NCBI GenBank assembly: GCA_017591395.1
Contig: WEDG01000771.1
Span: 62,001 to 126,000 of the forward strand
Direction: 5' to 3'
From: Schistocephalus solidus
Lineage: Eukaryota; Platyhelminthes; Cestoda; Diphyllobothriidea; Diphyllobothriidae
DNA: 64,000 nt
Shown here: in pieces, positions 35,701 to 47,599 of the stretch
How positions within the stretch are numbered: the first letter of the stretch is position 1
Layout: the number at the start of each line of letters is the position of its first letter
Position numbers and translations under genes: made by a program
The notes under the pieces: generated by a model
Told to the model about the DNA's origin: nothing
Databases searched by the model: none
Seen by the model: the letters and a program-made list of their open reading frames with translations, nothing else

Positions 35701-38700
35701 AGGCTGACTGACTACGGCTTATAAGCCAGAAATGGCCATTCCAGTGTCCCTTGTCTTTGTCAGTCATGCTATTCTGCCTATAAAATAAACTGTATTACGG
35801 CTGCTGGAGGGACTTAAGCGTTATCCCAAGGCACAACCGGACGAGTGAGTCCTGTGAGCCGATCAGTGATTGCCCCATTACCATTGTCAATATACCCGAT
35901 CGAAACCGGCAATACAACGAGCTAGTGGCGCCGTGGTTAGAGTGTTGGACTTCTGCCCAACAAGGTCGCGATTTCGAGGCTCAGGCGCCGCAGCACCTGG
36001 GTTGGAGTATGGCTGGCTGATGGGCGCTAATAAGCCAGAAATGGCCATTCCATTCTCCCATATCTTTGTCGGTCATGTTGTTCTTCTTATATACTAAGCT
36101 GTCTTACGGATGCTGGCGGGACTATAGAGTTATCGCAAGGAACAACGGGCTGATTGAGTGCTGTAAACGATCGGTGAGCGCCCCATTACCATTGCAAATA
36201 TACCCGATAGAAACCGGCAATACAACGAACTCGTGGGCTCAGTGGGTAGAGGGTTGCACTTCTGCCAAAAAAGGTCGTGAGTTCGAGGCTCGGGCGCCGC
36301 AGCGCCTGAGTTGGAGTATGGCCGGCTGATGACGGCTTATAAGCCAGAACTGTCGCATTTCAGTCTCCCTTTGTCTTTGTCGGTCATGTTTGTTTCTGCT
36401 TATATACTCAGCTGCATTACGGCTGCTGGCGGGGCTTGAGAGTTAGCCCAAGGCACATCGGGATGAGTGAATCCTGTAACCGATCTGTGAGCGTCCCTCA
36501 TTACAATTATCAATATTCCTGATCGAAACCGGCTAAACACAACGAACTCGTGGCTCAGTGGGTAGAGCGTTGGACTTCTGCCCAACAAATTCGCGAGTTA
36601 GAGGCTCAGGCGCTGCAGCGCCTGGTTGTGAGTATGGCTGGCTGATTACGGCGAATTAGCCAGAAATGACCATTTACAGTTTCCCTTGTCTTTGTCAGTC
36701 TTGCTTTTAAGCCTATATACTTAGCTGCCTTACGGCTGCTGGCGGAGGTTGAGAGTTAGCCCAAGGCAAAACGGAACAAGTGAGTCCCGTTACCGATCGG
36801 TGAGTGCCCCATTGCATTTGTCAATATTCCCGATCAAAACCGACAAGACAACGAGCTCGTGGCGCAGTGGGTAGTGCGTTGGACTTCGGCCCAACAAGGT
36901 CGAGTTTTAGGTTCAGGCGCCGAAGCGCCTCGTTGTGAATATGGCTGGCTGATTATGGCTTATAAGCCAGAAATGGCCATTCCAGTCCCACTTGTCTTTG
37001 TCAGTCGTGCTATTAAGCTAATATTTTTAGATGCCTTACGGCTGCTGGCGGGGCTTGAGAGTTAGCCCAAGGCACAACGGGACGAGTGTGTCCTGTAACC
37101 GGTCGGTGAGCGTCGCATTACCATTTTCAATATTCCCTATCGAAACCGGCAGGACAACGAACTCGTGGCGCATTAAGTGGAGCATCTGACTTCTGCCCAA
37201 CCAGGTTGCGAGTTCCAGGCTAGGGCGCTGCAGCGCTTAGGTTATGAGTATGGCTGGCTGAGTATGGCGAATTGGCCAGAAATGACCATTTCCAGTTTCA
37301 CTTGTCCTTGTCAGTCATGCTATTCAGCCTATATACTTAGCTGCCTTTCGGCTGCTTGCGGGGCTTGACAGTTAGCCCAAGGCAAAATGGAACAAGTTTT
37401 TCCCGTTACCGATCGGTAAATGCCCCATTACTATTGTCAATATTCCCGATCGAAAACGGCTAGACAACGAGCTCGTGTCGCAGTCGGTAGATCGTCGTAC
37501 TTCTGACCAACAAGGTCGCAAGTACGAGGCTCGAGCGCTGCAGCGCCTTGGTTTGGTTATGGCCGGCTGATGACGGCTTATAAGCCAGAACTGTCCATTT
37601 CAGTCTCCCTTGCCTTTGTCGGTCATTTTTTTCTGCCTATATACTTAACTGCGTTACGGATGCAGGCAGAGCTTGAGAGTTAGCCCAAGACACAAAGGGA
37701 CGAGTGAGTCCTGTAACCGATCGGTGAGCGTCACATTACAATTATTAATATTCCTGATTGAAACCGGCTAGACAACGAGCTCCTGGCGCAGTGGGTAGAT
37801 AGTTGGACTTCTGACCAACAAGGTCGCGAGTTCGATGCTCTGGCACTGCAGCTCCTGGGTGTGAGTATGGCTGGCTGAATACGACTAATAAGCCAGAAAT
37901 GGGCATTCCAGTCTCCCTTGCCTTTGTCGGTCATGCTATTCAGCCTATATACTTAACTGCCTTACGGATGCAGGCAGGGCTTGAGAGTTAGCCCAAGACA
38001 CAAAGGGACGAGTGAGTCCTGTAACCGATCGGTGAGCGTCACATTACAATTATCAATATTCCTGATTGAAACCAGCAAGACAACAAGCTTGTTGCGCAGT
38101 GGGTAGAGCATTGAACTTCTGCTCAATAAGGTTGCAAATTCGAGGCTAAGGCGCTGCAGTTAGGGCTTGAGAGTTAGCCCAAGGCATAACGGGACGAGTG
38201 TGTCCTGTAACCGATCGGTGAGCGTCCCATTACAATTTTCAATATTCCCGATTGAAAACAGCTAGTAAGCGAGCTCGTAGCGCAGTCGGTAGACCATTGT
38301 ACTTTAAACCAACAAGGTCGCTAGTTCGAGGCTCGGGCGCTGCAGCGCCTTTGTTTGGGTATGGCCGGCTGATGACGGCTTATAAGCCAGAACTGTCCAT
38401 TTCAGTCTCCCTTTCCTTTGTTGGTCATGTTTTTCTGCTTATATACTAACCTGCCTTATGGCTGCTGGCGAGGCTTGAGAGTTGGCCCAAGACACAACGA
38501 AACCAGTGAGTCCTGTAACCGATCGGTGAGCGTCCCATTACAATTATCAATATTCCTGATTGAAACCGGCTAGACAACGAGCTCTGCGCAGTGGGTAGAT
38601 CGTTGGACTTCTGCCCAACAAGGTCAAAAGTTCGATGCTCTGGCGCTGCAGCTCCTGGGTGTGAGTATGGCTGGCTGAGTACGTCTAATAAGCCAGAAAT

Positions 38701-41660
38701 GTGCATTCCAGTCTCCCTTGCCTTTGTCGGTCATGCTATTCAGCCGTATATACTTAACTGCCTTACGGATGCAGGCAGGGCTTGAGAGTTAGCCCAATAC
38801 ACAAAGGGACGAGTGAGTCCTGTAACCGATCGGTGAGCATCACATTACAATTATCAATATTCCTGATTGAAACCAGCAAGACAACAAGCTCGTGGCGCAG
38901 TGCGTAGAGCGTTGGACTTCTGCCAACTAAGGTTGCGAATTCGAGGCTCAGGCACTGCAGTGCCTGGATTTGGGTATGGATGGCTGATAACGGCTAATAC
39001 GCCAGAAATTGCCATTCCGGTCTCCCTTGTCTTTGTCAGTCATGTTATTCTCACTGTATACATAGCTGCCTTACGACTGCTGGCGGGGATTGATAGTTAG
39101 CCCAAGGCACAACGGGACGAGTGTGTCCTGTAACCGATCGGTGAGCATCCCATTACCATTTCCAATATTCCCTATCGAAACCGGCAGGAAAAAGAGCTCG
39201 TGGCGCAGTAAGTAGAGCATCTGACTTCTGCCCAAAAAGGTCGCGAGTTCAGGCTAGGGCGAAGCAGCGCTTAGGTGTGAGTATGGCTGGCTGATTACGG
39301 CTAATTAGCCAGAAATGACCATTTCCAGTTTCACTTGTCTTTTGTCAGTCATGCTAGTCAGCCTATATACTAAGCTGCCTTACGCCTTCTGGCGGGGCTT
39401 GAGAGTTAGCCTAAGGCAAAACGGAACAAGCGAGACCCGTAACCGATCCGTGAATGACCCATTACCATTGTCAATATTCTCGATCAAAACCGGAATGACT
39501 ACGAGCTCGTTGCACAGTGGGAAGAGCGTTGGACTTCTGCCCAACAAGGTCGCGAGTTCGAGGCTCGTGCGCTGCAGCTCCTGTGTGTAAGTATGGCTGA
39601 CTGATTACTGCTAATAAGCCAGAATCGGCCATTCCAGTCTCCCTTGCTTTTTTCGGTCAGGCTTGTCAACCTATATACTTAACTGCCTTACGGATGCAGG
39701 CAGGGCTTGAGAGTTTGCCCAAGACAAAAAGGGACGAGTGAGTCCTGTAACCGATCGGTGAGCGTCACATTACATTTAGCAATATTCCTGATCGAAACCG
39801 GCTAGACAACGAGCTCCTGGCGCAGTGGGTAGATCGTTGGAATTCTGCTTAACAAGGTTACGAGTTCGATGCTCTGGCGCTGCAGCTCCTGGGTTTGAGT
39901 ATGGCTGGCTGATTACTGCTAATAAGCCAGAAATGGCCATTCCAATCTCCCTTGTCTTTGTCGGTCATGCTATTCAGCCTATATACTTAACTGCCTTGCG
40001 GATGCAGGCAGGGCTTTAGAGTTAGCCCAAGGCACAACGGGACGATTGAGTCATGTAACCGATCGCTGAGCGTCCTATTACCATTGTCAATATTCCCGAT
40101 CGAAACCGGGAAGACTACGAGCTCGTGGCACAGTGGGTAGAGCGTTGGACTTCTGCCCAATAAGGTTGCGAGTTCTAGGATCAGGCGCTTCAGCGCCTGG
40201 GTTTGGGTATGGCTGGCTGATGACGGCCAATAAGCCAGAATTGGCTATTCCAGTCTCCCTTGTCTTTGTCGGTCATGTTATTTTGCATATATACTAAGCT
40301 GACTTGCGGATAAAGGCCGGGCTTGAGAGTTAGCCCAAGGCACAACGGGAAGAGTGAGTCTGGTAACCGATCGGAGAGCGCCCAATTACCATTGTCAGTA
40401 TACCCGATCGAAACAGGCAAGACCACGAGTTCGTAACGCAGTGGGTGGGGTTTTGGACTTAAGCCAAACGTATTCGCGAGTTCGAGGCTCGGGCGAGGCA
40501 GCAACTGTGTTTGTGTATGGCTGGCTGATGACGGCTTATAAGCCAGAAATGGCCATTCCAGTCTCCCTTGTCATTGTCAGTCATGTTATTCTGACTATAT
40601 AAATAGCTGCCTTACAACTTCTGGCGGGGCTTGAGAGATAGCCCAAGGCACAACGAAGCAAGTGAGTCCTGTAACGGATCGGAGAGCGCCCCATTATCAT
40701 TGTCAATATTCCCGATAAAAACCGGCATAACAAGTAGCTCTTGGCGAAGTTGGTAGAGCGTAGGACTTCTGCCATACTAGGTCGCGAGTTCGAGGCTAAG
40801 GCGCTGCAGCGCCTTGGATAGGGCATGGCTGGCTGATGACGGCTTAAAAGCCAGAAATGTCCATTCCCGTCTTCCTTGCCTTTGTCGGTTATGTTATTCT
40901 GCCTAGATACCAAGCTGGCTTATGGCTGCTGGCGGGGCTTGAGAGTTAGCCCAAGGCACAACGGGACGAGTGAGTCCTGTAACCCATCGGTGAGCATCCC
41001 ATTACCATTTTCAATATTCCCTATCGAATGCGGCAGTACAACGAGTTAGTGGCACAGTAAGTAGAGCATCTGACTTCTGCCCAACAAGGTCGCGAGTTCC
41101 AGGCTAGGGCGCTGGAGCGCTTAGGTGTGAGTATGGCTGGCTGATTACGGCTTATTTGCCAGAAATGACCATTTCCAGTCTCCTTTGTCTTTGTCAGTCA
41201 TGCTATTATGCCTATGTACTTAGCTACCTTACGGCTGCTGGCGGGGCTTGAGAGTTAGCCCAAGGAAAAACGGAACAAGCGAGTCCCGTTACGAATCCGT
41301 GAATGCCCCATTACCATTGTCAATATTCCCGATCGAAAACGGCTAGACAACGAGCTCATGGCGCAGTGGGTAGATCGTTGGACTTCTGCCCAACAAGGTC
41401 GCGAGTTCGATGCTCGGGCGCTGCAGCGCCTGGGTGTGAGTATGGCTGGCTGATTACTGCTAATAATCCAGAAATGGCCATTCCAGTCTCCCTTGTCTTT
41501 GTCGGTCATGTTATTCTGCCTATATACTTAACTGCCTTACGGCTGCTGGCGTGGCTTGAGAGTTAGCCCCAAGGCACAACGGGACGAGTGAGTCCTGTAA
41601 CCGATCGGTGAGCGCCCCATTACCATTGTCAATATTCCCGATCGAAACCGGCAAGACAAC

Positions 41661-41732
41661 GAGCTCGTGGCGCAGTGGGTAGAGCGTTGGACTTCTGCCC
41701 AACAAGGTCGCGAGTTCGAGGCTCGGGCGCTG
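41661..41732 (+). promoter_or_regulatory. tRNA-like segment with Pol III A and B boxes (family B example)
   Basis: Box A TGGCGCAGTGG is at 41668-41678 and a B-box-like AGTTCGAGGCT at 41713-41723. The anticodon arm can form GTTGG/CCAAC around ACTTCTGC, and the T stem forms four of five pairs (CGAG/CTCG). The D arm and TTGGACTTCTG recall tRNA-Arg(UCU), though the loop has one base too many. The acceptor ends do not pair, so it is tRNA-derived and not a tRNA gene. Confidence 0.75.
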
Positions 41733-41739
41733 CAGCGCC
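41726..41739. repeat. 14-bp perfect palindrome in B monomers
   Basis: GGCGCTGCAGCGCC is perfectly self-complementary and is flanked by bases that extend it with G-U pairs as RNA. It occupies the place where A monomers have AATCCCA and TGGGATT arms around GTGTGCCACAC. It recurs in many B monomers (for example about 42,655 and 43,588). Confidence 0.85.
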
Positions 41740-43913
41740 TGGGTTTGGGTATGTCTGGCTGATGACGGCTAATAAGCCAGAAATGGCCATTCCAGTCTCC
41801 CTTGCCTTTTCGGTCATGTTATTCTGCCTTTATACTTAGCTGCCTTACGGCTGCTGGCGGGGCTTGAGAGTTAGCCCCAAGGCACAACGGGACGAGTGAG
41901 TCCTGTAACCGATCGGTGAGGCCGCAATTATCATTGTCAATATTCCCGATCGAAAACCGGCAAGACAACGAGCTTTGTGGCGCAGTGAGTAGAGCGTTGG
42001 ACGTCAGCCCTAACAAGGTCGCGAGTTCGAGGCTTGGGCACCGCAGCGGGTGGGTTTGGGTATGGCTGTCTGATGATGGCTTATAAGCCGGAACTGGCCA
42101 TTCCAGTCCCCTTGTCTTTGTCGGTCATGTTATTCTCCATATACACTTAGCTGCATTACGGCTGCTGGCGAGGCTTGAGAGTTATCCGAAGGCACAACGG
42201 AACAAGTGAGTCCTGTTACCGATCGGTGAATGCCCCATTACCATTTTCAATATTCCCGATCGAAACCGGCTAGACAACGAGCTCGTGGCGCAGTGTGTAG
42301 ATCGTTGGACTTCTGTCCAACAAGGTCGCGAGTTCGAGGCTCGGGCGCTGCAGCGCCTGGCTGTGAGTATGGCTGGCTGCTTACGGCTAATAAGCCAGAA
42401 ATGGCAATTCCAGTCTCACTTGTCATTGTCGGTCATGTTATTCTGCCTATATACTTCGCTGCCTTACGGCTGCTGGCGGGGCTTGAGAGTTAACCCCAAG
42501 TGCACAACGGGACGAGTGAGTCCTGTAACCGATCCGTGAGCGCCCCATTACCATTGTCAATATTCCCGATCAAAACCGGCAAGACAACGAGCTCGTGGCG
42601 CAGTGGGTAGATCTTTGGACTTCTGCCCAACAAGGTCGCGAGTTCGAGGCTCAGGCGCTGCAGCGCCTGGGTTTGGGTATGGCTGGCTGCTGACGGCTAA
42701 TAAGTCAGAAATGGCCATTCCAGTCTCCCTTGTCTTTGTCGGTCATGTTATTCTGCCTATATACTTAGCTGCCTTACGGCTGCTGGCGGGGCTTGAGAGT
42801 TAGCCCAAGGCACAAACGGGACGAATGATTCCTGTAACCGATCGGTGAGCGTCCCCATTACCATAGTCAATATTCCCGATCGAAACCGGCAAGACAACGA
42901 GCTCGTGGCGCAGTGGGTAGAGCGTTGGACGTCTGCCCAACAAGGTCGCGAGTTCGAGGCTCGGGCGCTGTTGCACCTTGGTTTGGGTATGGCTGGCTCA
43001 TTACAGCTAATAAGCCAGAAATGCCCATTCCATTCTCCCTTGTCTTTGTCGGTCATGCTGTTCTCCATATATACTTAGCTGCCTTACGGCTGCTGGCGAG
43101 GCTGAGAGTTAGCCCAAGGCACAACGGGACGAGTGATTCCTGTAACTGATCGGTGAGCGCCCCATTACCATTGTCAATATACCCGATCGAAACCGGCAAG
43201 ACAACGAGCTCGTGGTGAATTGGGTAGAGCGTTGGACTTCTGCCCAACATGGTCGCGAGTTCGAGGCTCAGGCACTGCAGCGACAGGGTTTGGGTATGGC
43301 TGGCTTATTACAGTTAATAAGCCAGGAATGGCAATTCCAGTCTCCCTTGTCTTTGTCGGTCATGCTGTTCTGCCTTTATACTAACCTGCCCTACGGCTGC
43401 TGGAAGGGCTTGAGAGTTAACCCAAGGCATAACGGGACGAGTGAGTCCGTTAACCGATCCGTGAGCGTCCTATATCCATTGTCAATATTCTTGATTAAAA
43501 CCGGCAGGACAACGAGCTCGTGGCGCAGTGTGTAGATCTTTGGACTTCTGTCCAACAAGGTCGCGAGTTCGAGGCTCGGGCGCTGCAGCGCCTGGATGTG
43601 AGTATGGCTGGCTGCTTACGGCTAATAAGCCAGAAATGGCAATTCCAGTCTCCCTTGTCTTTGTCGGTCATGCTGTTCTCCATATATACTTAGCTGCCTT
43701 ATGGCTGCTGGCGGGACTCGTGAGTTAGCCCACAGCACAACGGGACGATTGATTCCTGTAACTTATCGGTGAGCGCTCAATTACCATTGTCTATATTCCC
43801 TATCGAAACTGGCAAAACAACGAGCTCTTGGCGCAGTGGGTAGAGCGTTGGACGTCTGCATAACAAGGTTGCGAATTCGATGCTCGGGCGCTATAGCGCT
43901 TTGGTTTGGGTAT

Positions 43914-43958
43914 GGCTGGCTGATGACGGCTAATAAGCCAGAAATGGCCATTCCAGTC
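43914..43958 (+). ncRNA. Hammerhead-like ribozyme motif (family B copy)
   Basis: GGCTGG (43914-43919), CTGATGA (43920-43926), stem II CGGCTAATAAGCCA (43927-43940), GAAA (43941-43944), stem III ending at T43951, U at position 17 (43952), and CCAGTC (43953-43958). All six stem I positions pair, with one G-U. Relative to family A, pair 2 is G-U in place of A-U and pair 4 is U-A in place of U-G, so pairing is kept through base changes. The 10.1/11.1 position is C-A. Many other B monomers read CTGATTA here, losing the essential G8. Confidence 0.6.
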
Positions 43959-45867
43959 TCCCTAGTCGTTTTTGGTCATGTTATTCTGCCTATATACTTA
44001 GCTGCCTAACGGCTGCTGGCGTTGCTTGAGAGTTAGCCCATGGCACAACGGGACGAGTGAATCCTGTAACCCATCGGTGAGACCCCCATTATCATTGTCA
44101 ATATTCCCGATCGAAACCGGCAGGAAAACGAGCTCGTGGCAGAGTGGTTAGAGCGTAGGACATCTGCCCAACAAGGTTGCCAGTTCGAGGCTCAGGCGCT
44201 GCAGCACCTAGCAGTGAGTATGGCTGGCTGATTACGGCTAATAAGCCAGAAATGGCCATTCAAGTCTCTCTTGTCTTTGTCAGTCATGCTATTCAGCCTT
44301 TTATTTTTCGCTGCCTTACGGCTTTTGTGGGGCTTGAGAGTTAGCCGAAGGTACAACGGGTCAAGTGAGTCCTGTAACCGATCGCTGAGCGTCCCATTAC
44401 CATTGTAAAAATTCTCTATCGAAACCGGCAGGAAAACGAACTCATGGAGCAGCTAGTAGAGCGTAGGAATTCTGCTTAAAAAGGTCCCGAATTCGAGGCC
44501 CTGGCGATGCAGCGCCTAAGTGTGAGTATGGCTGGCTGATTACGGCTAATAAGCCAGAAATGGCCATTCCAGTCTACCTTGTCTTTTTCGGACATGTTTA
44601 ACAGCCTATAAACGTAAATGCCTTACGGCTGCTGGCAGGGCTTGAGAGTAAGCCCAAGGCACAACGGGACAATTAAATCCGCTAACCCATCGGTGAGCCT
44701 CCCATTACCATTGTCAATATTCCCGATCGATACCAGCAAGACAACGAGCTAGTGGTGCAGTGGGTAGAGCGTTTTACCTCGGCTTAACAAGATCGCGAGT
44801 TCGAGGCTCAGGTGGCGCAGCGCCTGGGTTTGGGTATTGCTGGCTGATGACCACTAATAAGCCAGAAATGGCCATTCCAGTCTCCCTTGGTTTTATCGGT
44901 TATGTTGTTCTGCCTATAAACTAAGCTGCCTTACGGCTGCTGGCGGTGCTTGAGAATAAGAACAAGGCACAATGGGACGAGTGAGTCCTGTAACCGATCG
45001 GTGAGCGCCCCATTACCATTGTCAATATACAAGATCGAAACCAGCAAGACAACGAGCTCGTGGCGCAGTAGGCAGAGCGTTGTTCTGCTGCCTAACAAGG
45101 TCACGAGTTCGAGGCTCGGGCGTCGAAGCTCCTGGGTTTGGGTATGGTTGCTGATGACGGCTTATATGCCAGAAATGGCTATTCCAGTCTCTCTTGCCTT
45201 TGTCCTGCATGTTATTCTGCCTATATACTTAGCTGCCTTACGGCTGCTTCCGGGGCTTGAGAGTAAGCTCAAAGCACAACGAAGCGAGTGAGTCCTGTAA
45301 CCAATCGGTGAGCGCCCCATTACCATTGTCAATATACCCGATCGAAACCGGCAAGACAACGAGCTCGTGGCGCAGTGGGTAGAGCGTTGGCCTTCTGCCC
45401 AACAAGGTCGCGAGTTTGAGGCTCGGACGCCGCAGGGCCTGGGTTTGACAATGGCTGGCTGATTACGGCTAATAATCCAAAAATTGCAATTCCAGTCTCC
45501 CTTGTCTTTTTCGGTCATGTTATTCTGCCTATATACTAAGCTGCATTTAGGCTGTTGGGGGGGCTTGAGAGTTAGCCCAAGGGACAACGAAGCGAGTGAG
45601 TCCTGTTACCGTTCGGTGAGCGCCCCATTGCCATCGTCAATATACCTATCGAAACCGATAAGACAACGAGCTCGTGGTGCAGTGGGTAGAGCGTTGGCTA
45701 TCTGCCCAACAAGGTCGCGAGTTTGAGGCTCGGGCACCGCAGTGCCCGGGTTTTGGTATGGCGGGCTGATTACGGCTTATAAGCCAGAAATGGCAATTCC
45801 AGTCTGCCTATATACTTAGCTGCCTTACGGCTCTGGCGGGGCTTGAGAGTTAGTCCAAGGCACAACA

Positions 45868-46020
45868 AGTGGGTCTAGGATTCTAGCGGTACAAAATCAC
45901 GTGACAATACACTTGATTTGAGAAAATGTCGTCTGCCAACTAGAGCTTCAACGTGATATCATGAGTAAATCAGTGTTGATTTTATCAACACATCTATTGT
46001 CGGTTACTTTAGAAGATTAG
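45868..46020. other. Array right boundary, unique AT-rich sequence
   Basis: The last B monomer stops after AGTCCAAGGCACAAC, and no similarity to A, B or C continues beyond it. I see no target-site duplication, gene or repeat in this short stretch. Confidence 0.6.
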
Positions 46021-46145
46021 TATAGGCATTTGCGATCATCAACGTTAACGAAAGTTTCTAACTTTTGTATACTGTTGAAATGTCGTTTGTGTAGAGATTG
46101 AAGAGGAGGACACTTAGATGCTTGCCTGGAAAAAAACACCAATCA
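46020..46145 (-). pseudogene. LINE reverse transcriptase remnant
   Basis: Read on the minus strand, 46,071-46,112 encodes LLFNLYTNDIST, matching the LLFNLY-NDI segment that follows the GVPQGS motif in non-LTR reverse transcriptases. After a frame change, 46,030-46,055 gives FVNVDD, a decayed form of the YADD catalytic motif. Stops and frame changes show it is dead. Which LINE clade it comes from cannot be told from so little. Confidence 0.5.
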
Positions 46146-47590
46146 TGATCGGCTAAGTCATTGAGAATGTATTAATTAGTAAGACCTTCAAGTAGCGGTT
46201 TGTAGCAATGCAGTGAAGGAAATAGGCCGGAATCAAATGGCTTTCAGATTTTTTAAAATACGTCTATGTCATTCTATGTCCAAAGCTAATCTCCGTTCAA
46301 AATGATCACAAACACTTATGGCTGCTCATTACGAAGTAAAGTGACGAAGTGAGGAATAGCTGATGGACACAATTTTAATAATTTCCCGGTAAAAAAACAT
46401 ATGACGAGACGCTTAAACGTTTATTTTCTAGTCAAAAGTCATGTACCGACTGCATGCAAGGAAGAATAAAAGATGTCTTCCATGAGTCAGGAAAGAATAC
46501 GTGAAAAATTATAAACTGAGAACATATGGTTCAGCAGTCAATGGGATCTACGCACTCTTTTAAATACAGAGGTTAAAATACCGTCAGTTCCATAGCATTT
46601 TGAGTTGTTTTTATGAACTATTTGCTCAGAGATTAATTATAAGGAAATCATTAATGGTGATGAAAACATTGCATGATAATGGCTGAAACGTCGGAAGCGG
46701 TTCAATTTACATCATACTATAGTTTGCAAACCAATGACTTAAACATTCTGCATCGTCCAAATGTTCGACAACGCATTTCTCATCTTCGTTTATTAATGGA
46801 TGCATTTCATCACCTTGGTCTAGAGGAGGATTGAGGAAAAACATTTTTTGCAACGAACATTGCAGACATTGGTTCACTGATTGCTCAAGTTTCCCTATGT
46901 TTCTCGCGTGCAAAGTCAAATATTAGAGGCTTATTAGAAAACATTTAAAATCATTAAATACACGGATTGCGAACGAGTAGATTGATTTAGTTTAATTGCA
47001 TCCACAATTGTCTAATAATTTGCCGTCTGTTCCATCATACATCTAAAACGTTCTCCTACTTACGAACTGGCAAAATGGCTTTTTCGGGATCTCGAATTCC
47101 AGAGATCATGGTCCCTTATTAGCAACTACTTCCACAAACTCGCCTTTTTGCTTATATTTACAAAGAATGTTAAGCATATTTGCACCACGATGCACTTCGC
47201 AATCGAGGGTGCACTTTTGACTTAAAAGTCTTAAGTGTTACTTTACTACTCGAGGGCAGTGAAGGCGGCAAACTCGGTTGCGTGCTGGTGCTTCAAGGCT
47301 CCAGTTCCCCATTTCTCCTGCGATGGAATCGCAAGCAACCGACCAGGACGAGGCGTGAGATTAATAAGTGACCGAGTTCCCATTAATGATCGTGACGTTG
47401 GTGGTGGACGAAGTGCTGGTCGTCGTTCTGATCAACGCTGAGATTGCAGGGGAGGATATGTTGCCTGAAAGTGAGGGCCGTGGGGCATGGCACTATTTGA
47501 GAACAGTTGTATTCATCGTGGCGTAGGGTTGAGATACATGATGCATACTGACACAAAAGTCAATATGTGTTTAGATTATTGCTTTATAGA
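46145..47590. other. Intergenic, no supported gene
   Basis: AT-rich sequence without clear families. A 70-codon minus-strand ORF (46,707-46,919) and plus-strand ORFs at 47,180-47,440 match nothing I recognise. The part next to 47,600 may be the decayed zinc-finger-rich tail of the adjoining LINE, since it reads a Q/H/D-rich strip on the minus strand near 47,400-47,470. Confidence 0.4.
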
Positions 47591-47599
47591 TAAAATTCA

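Larger units (their letters stand above)
32733..45868 (+). repeat. Satellite B array (monomer about 308 bp)
   Basis: About 43 head-to-tail monomers; box A sites begin near 33,155, 33,463, 33,771 and 34,079. The order of parts is the same as in A: tRNA-like module, palindrome, hammerhead-like segment, hairpins, GATCG-AACCGGCAAGACAAC linker. Segments around the ribozyme-like motif and the linker are clearly alike between A and B, while the tRNA-like part and hairpins differ in sequence. A unit near 38,158 has lost the middle of the monomer, and the last unit (about 45,800) has an internal deletion before the array ends. The 60-130-codon ORFs are repeat by-products. Confidence 0.95.

Noticed and set aside
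1..45868. CRISPR array
   Set aside because: Units of about 300 bp vary along their whole length with no short identical repeat and unique spacers, and the context is a eukaryotic satellite.
46707..46919. 70-codon minus-strand ORF with an acidic strip
   Set aside because: No recognisable family, no supporting context, and of a length expected by chance.
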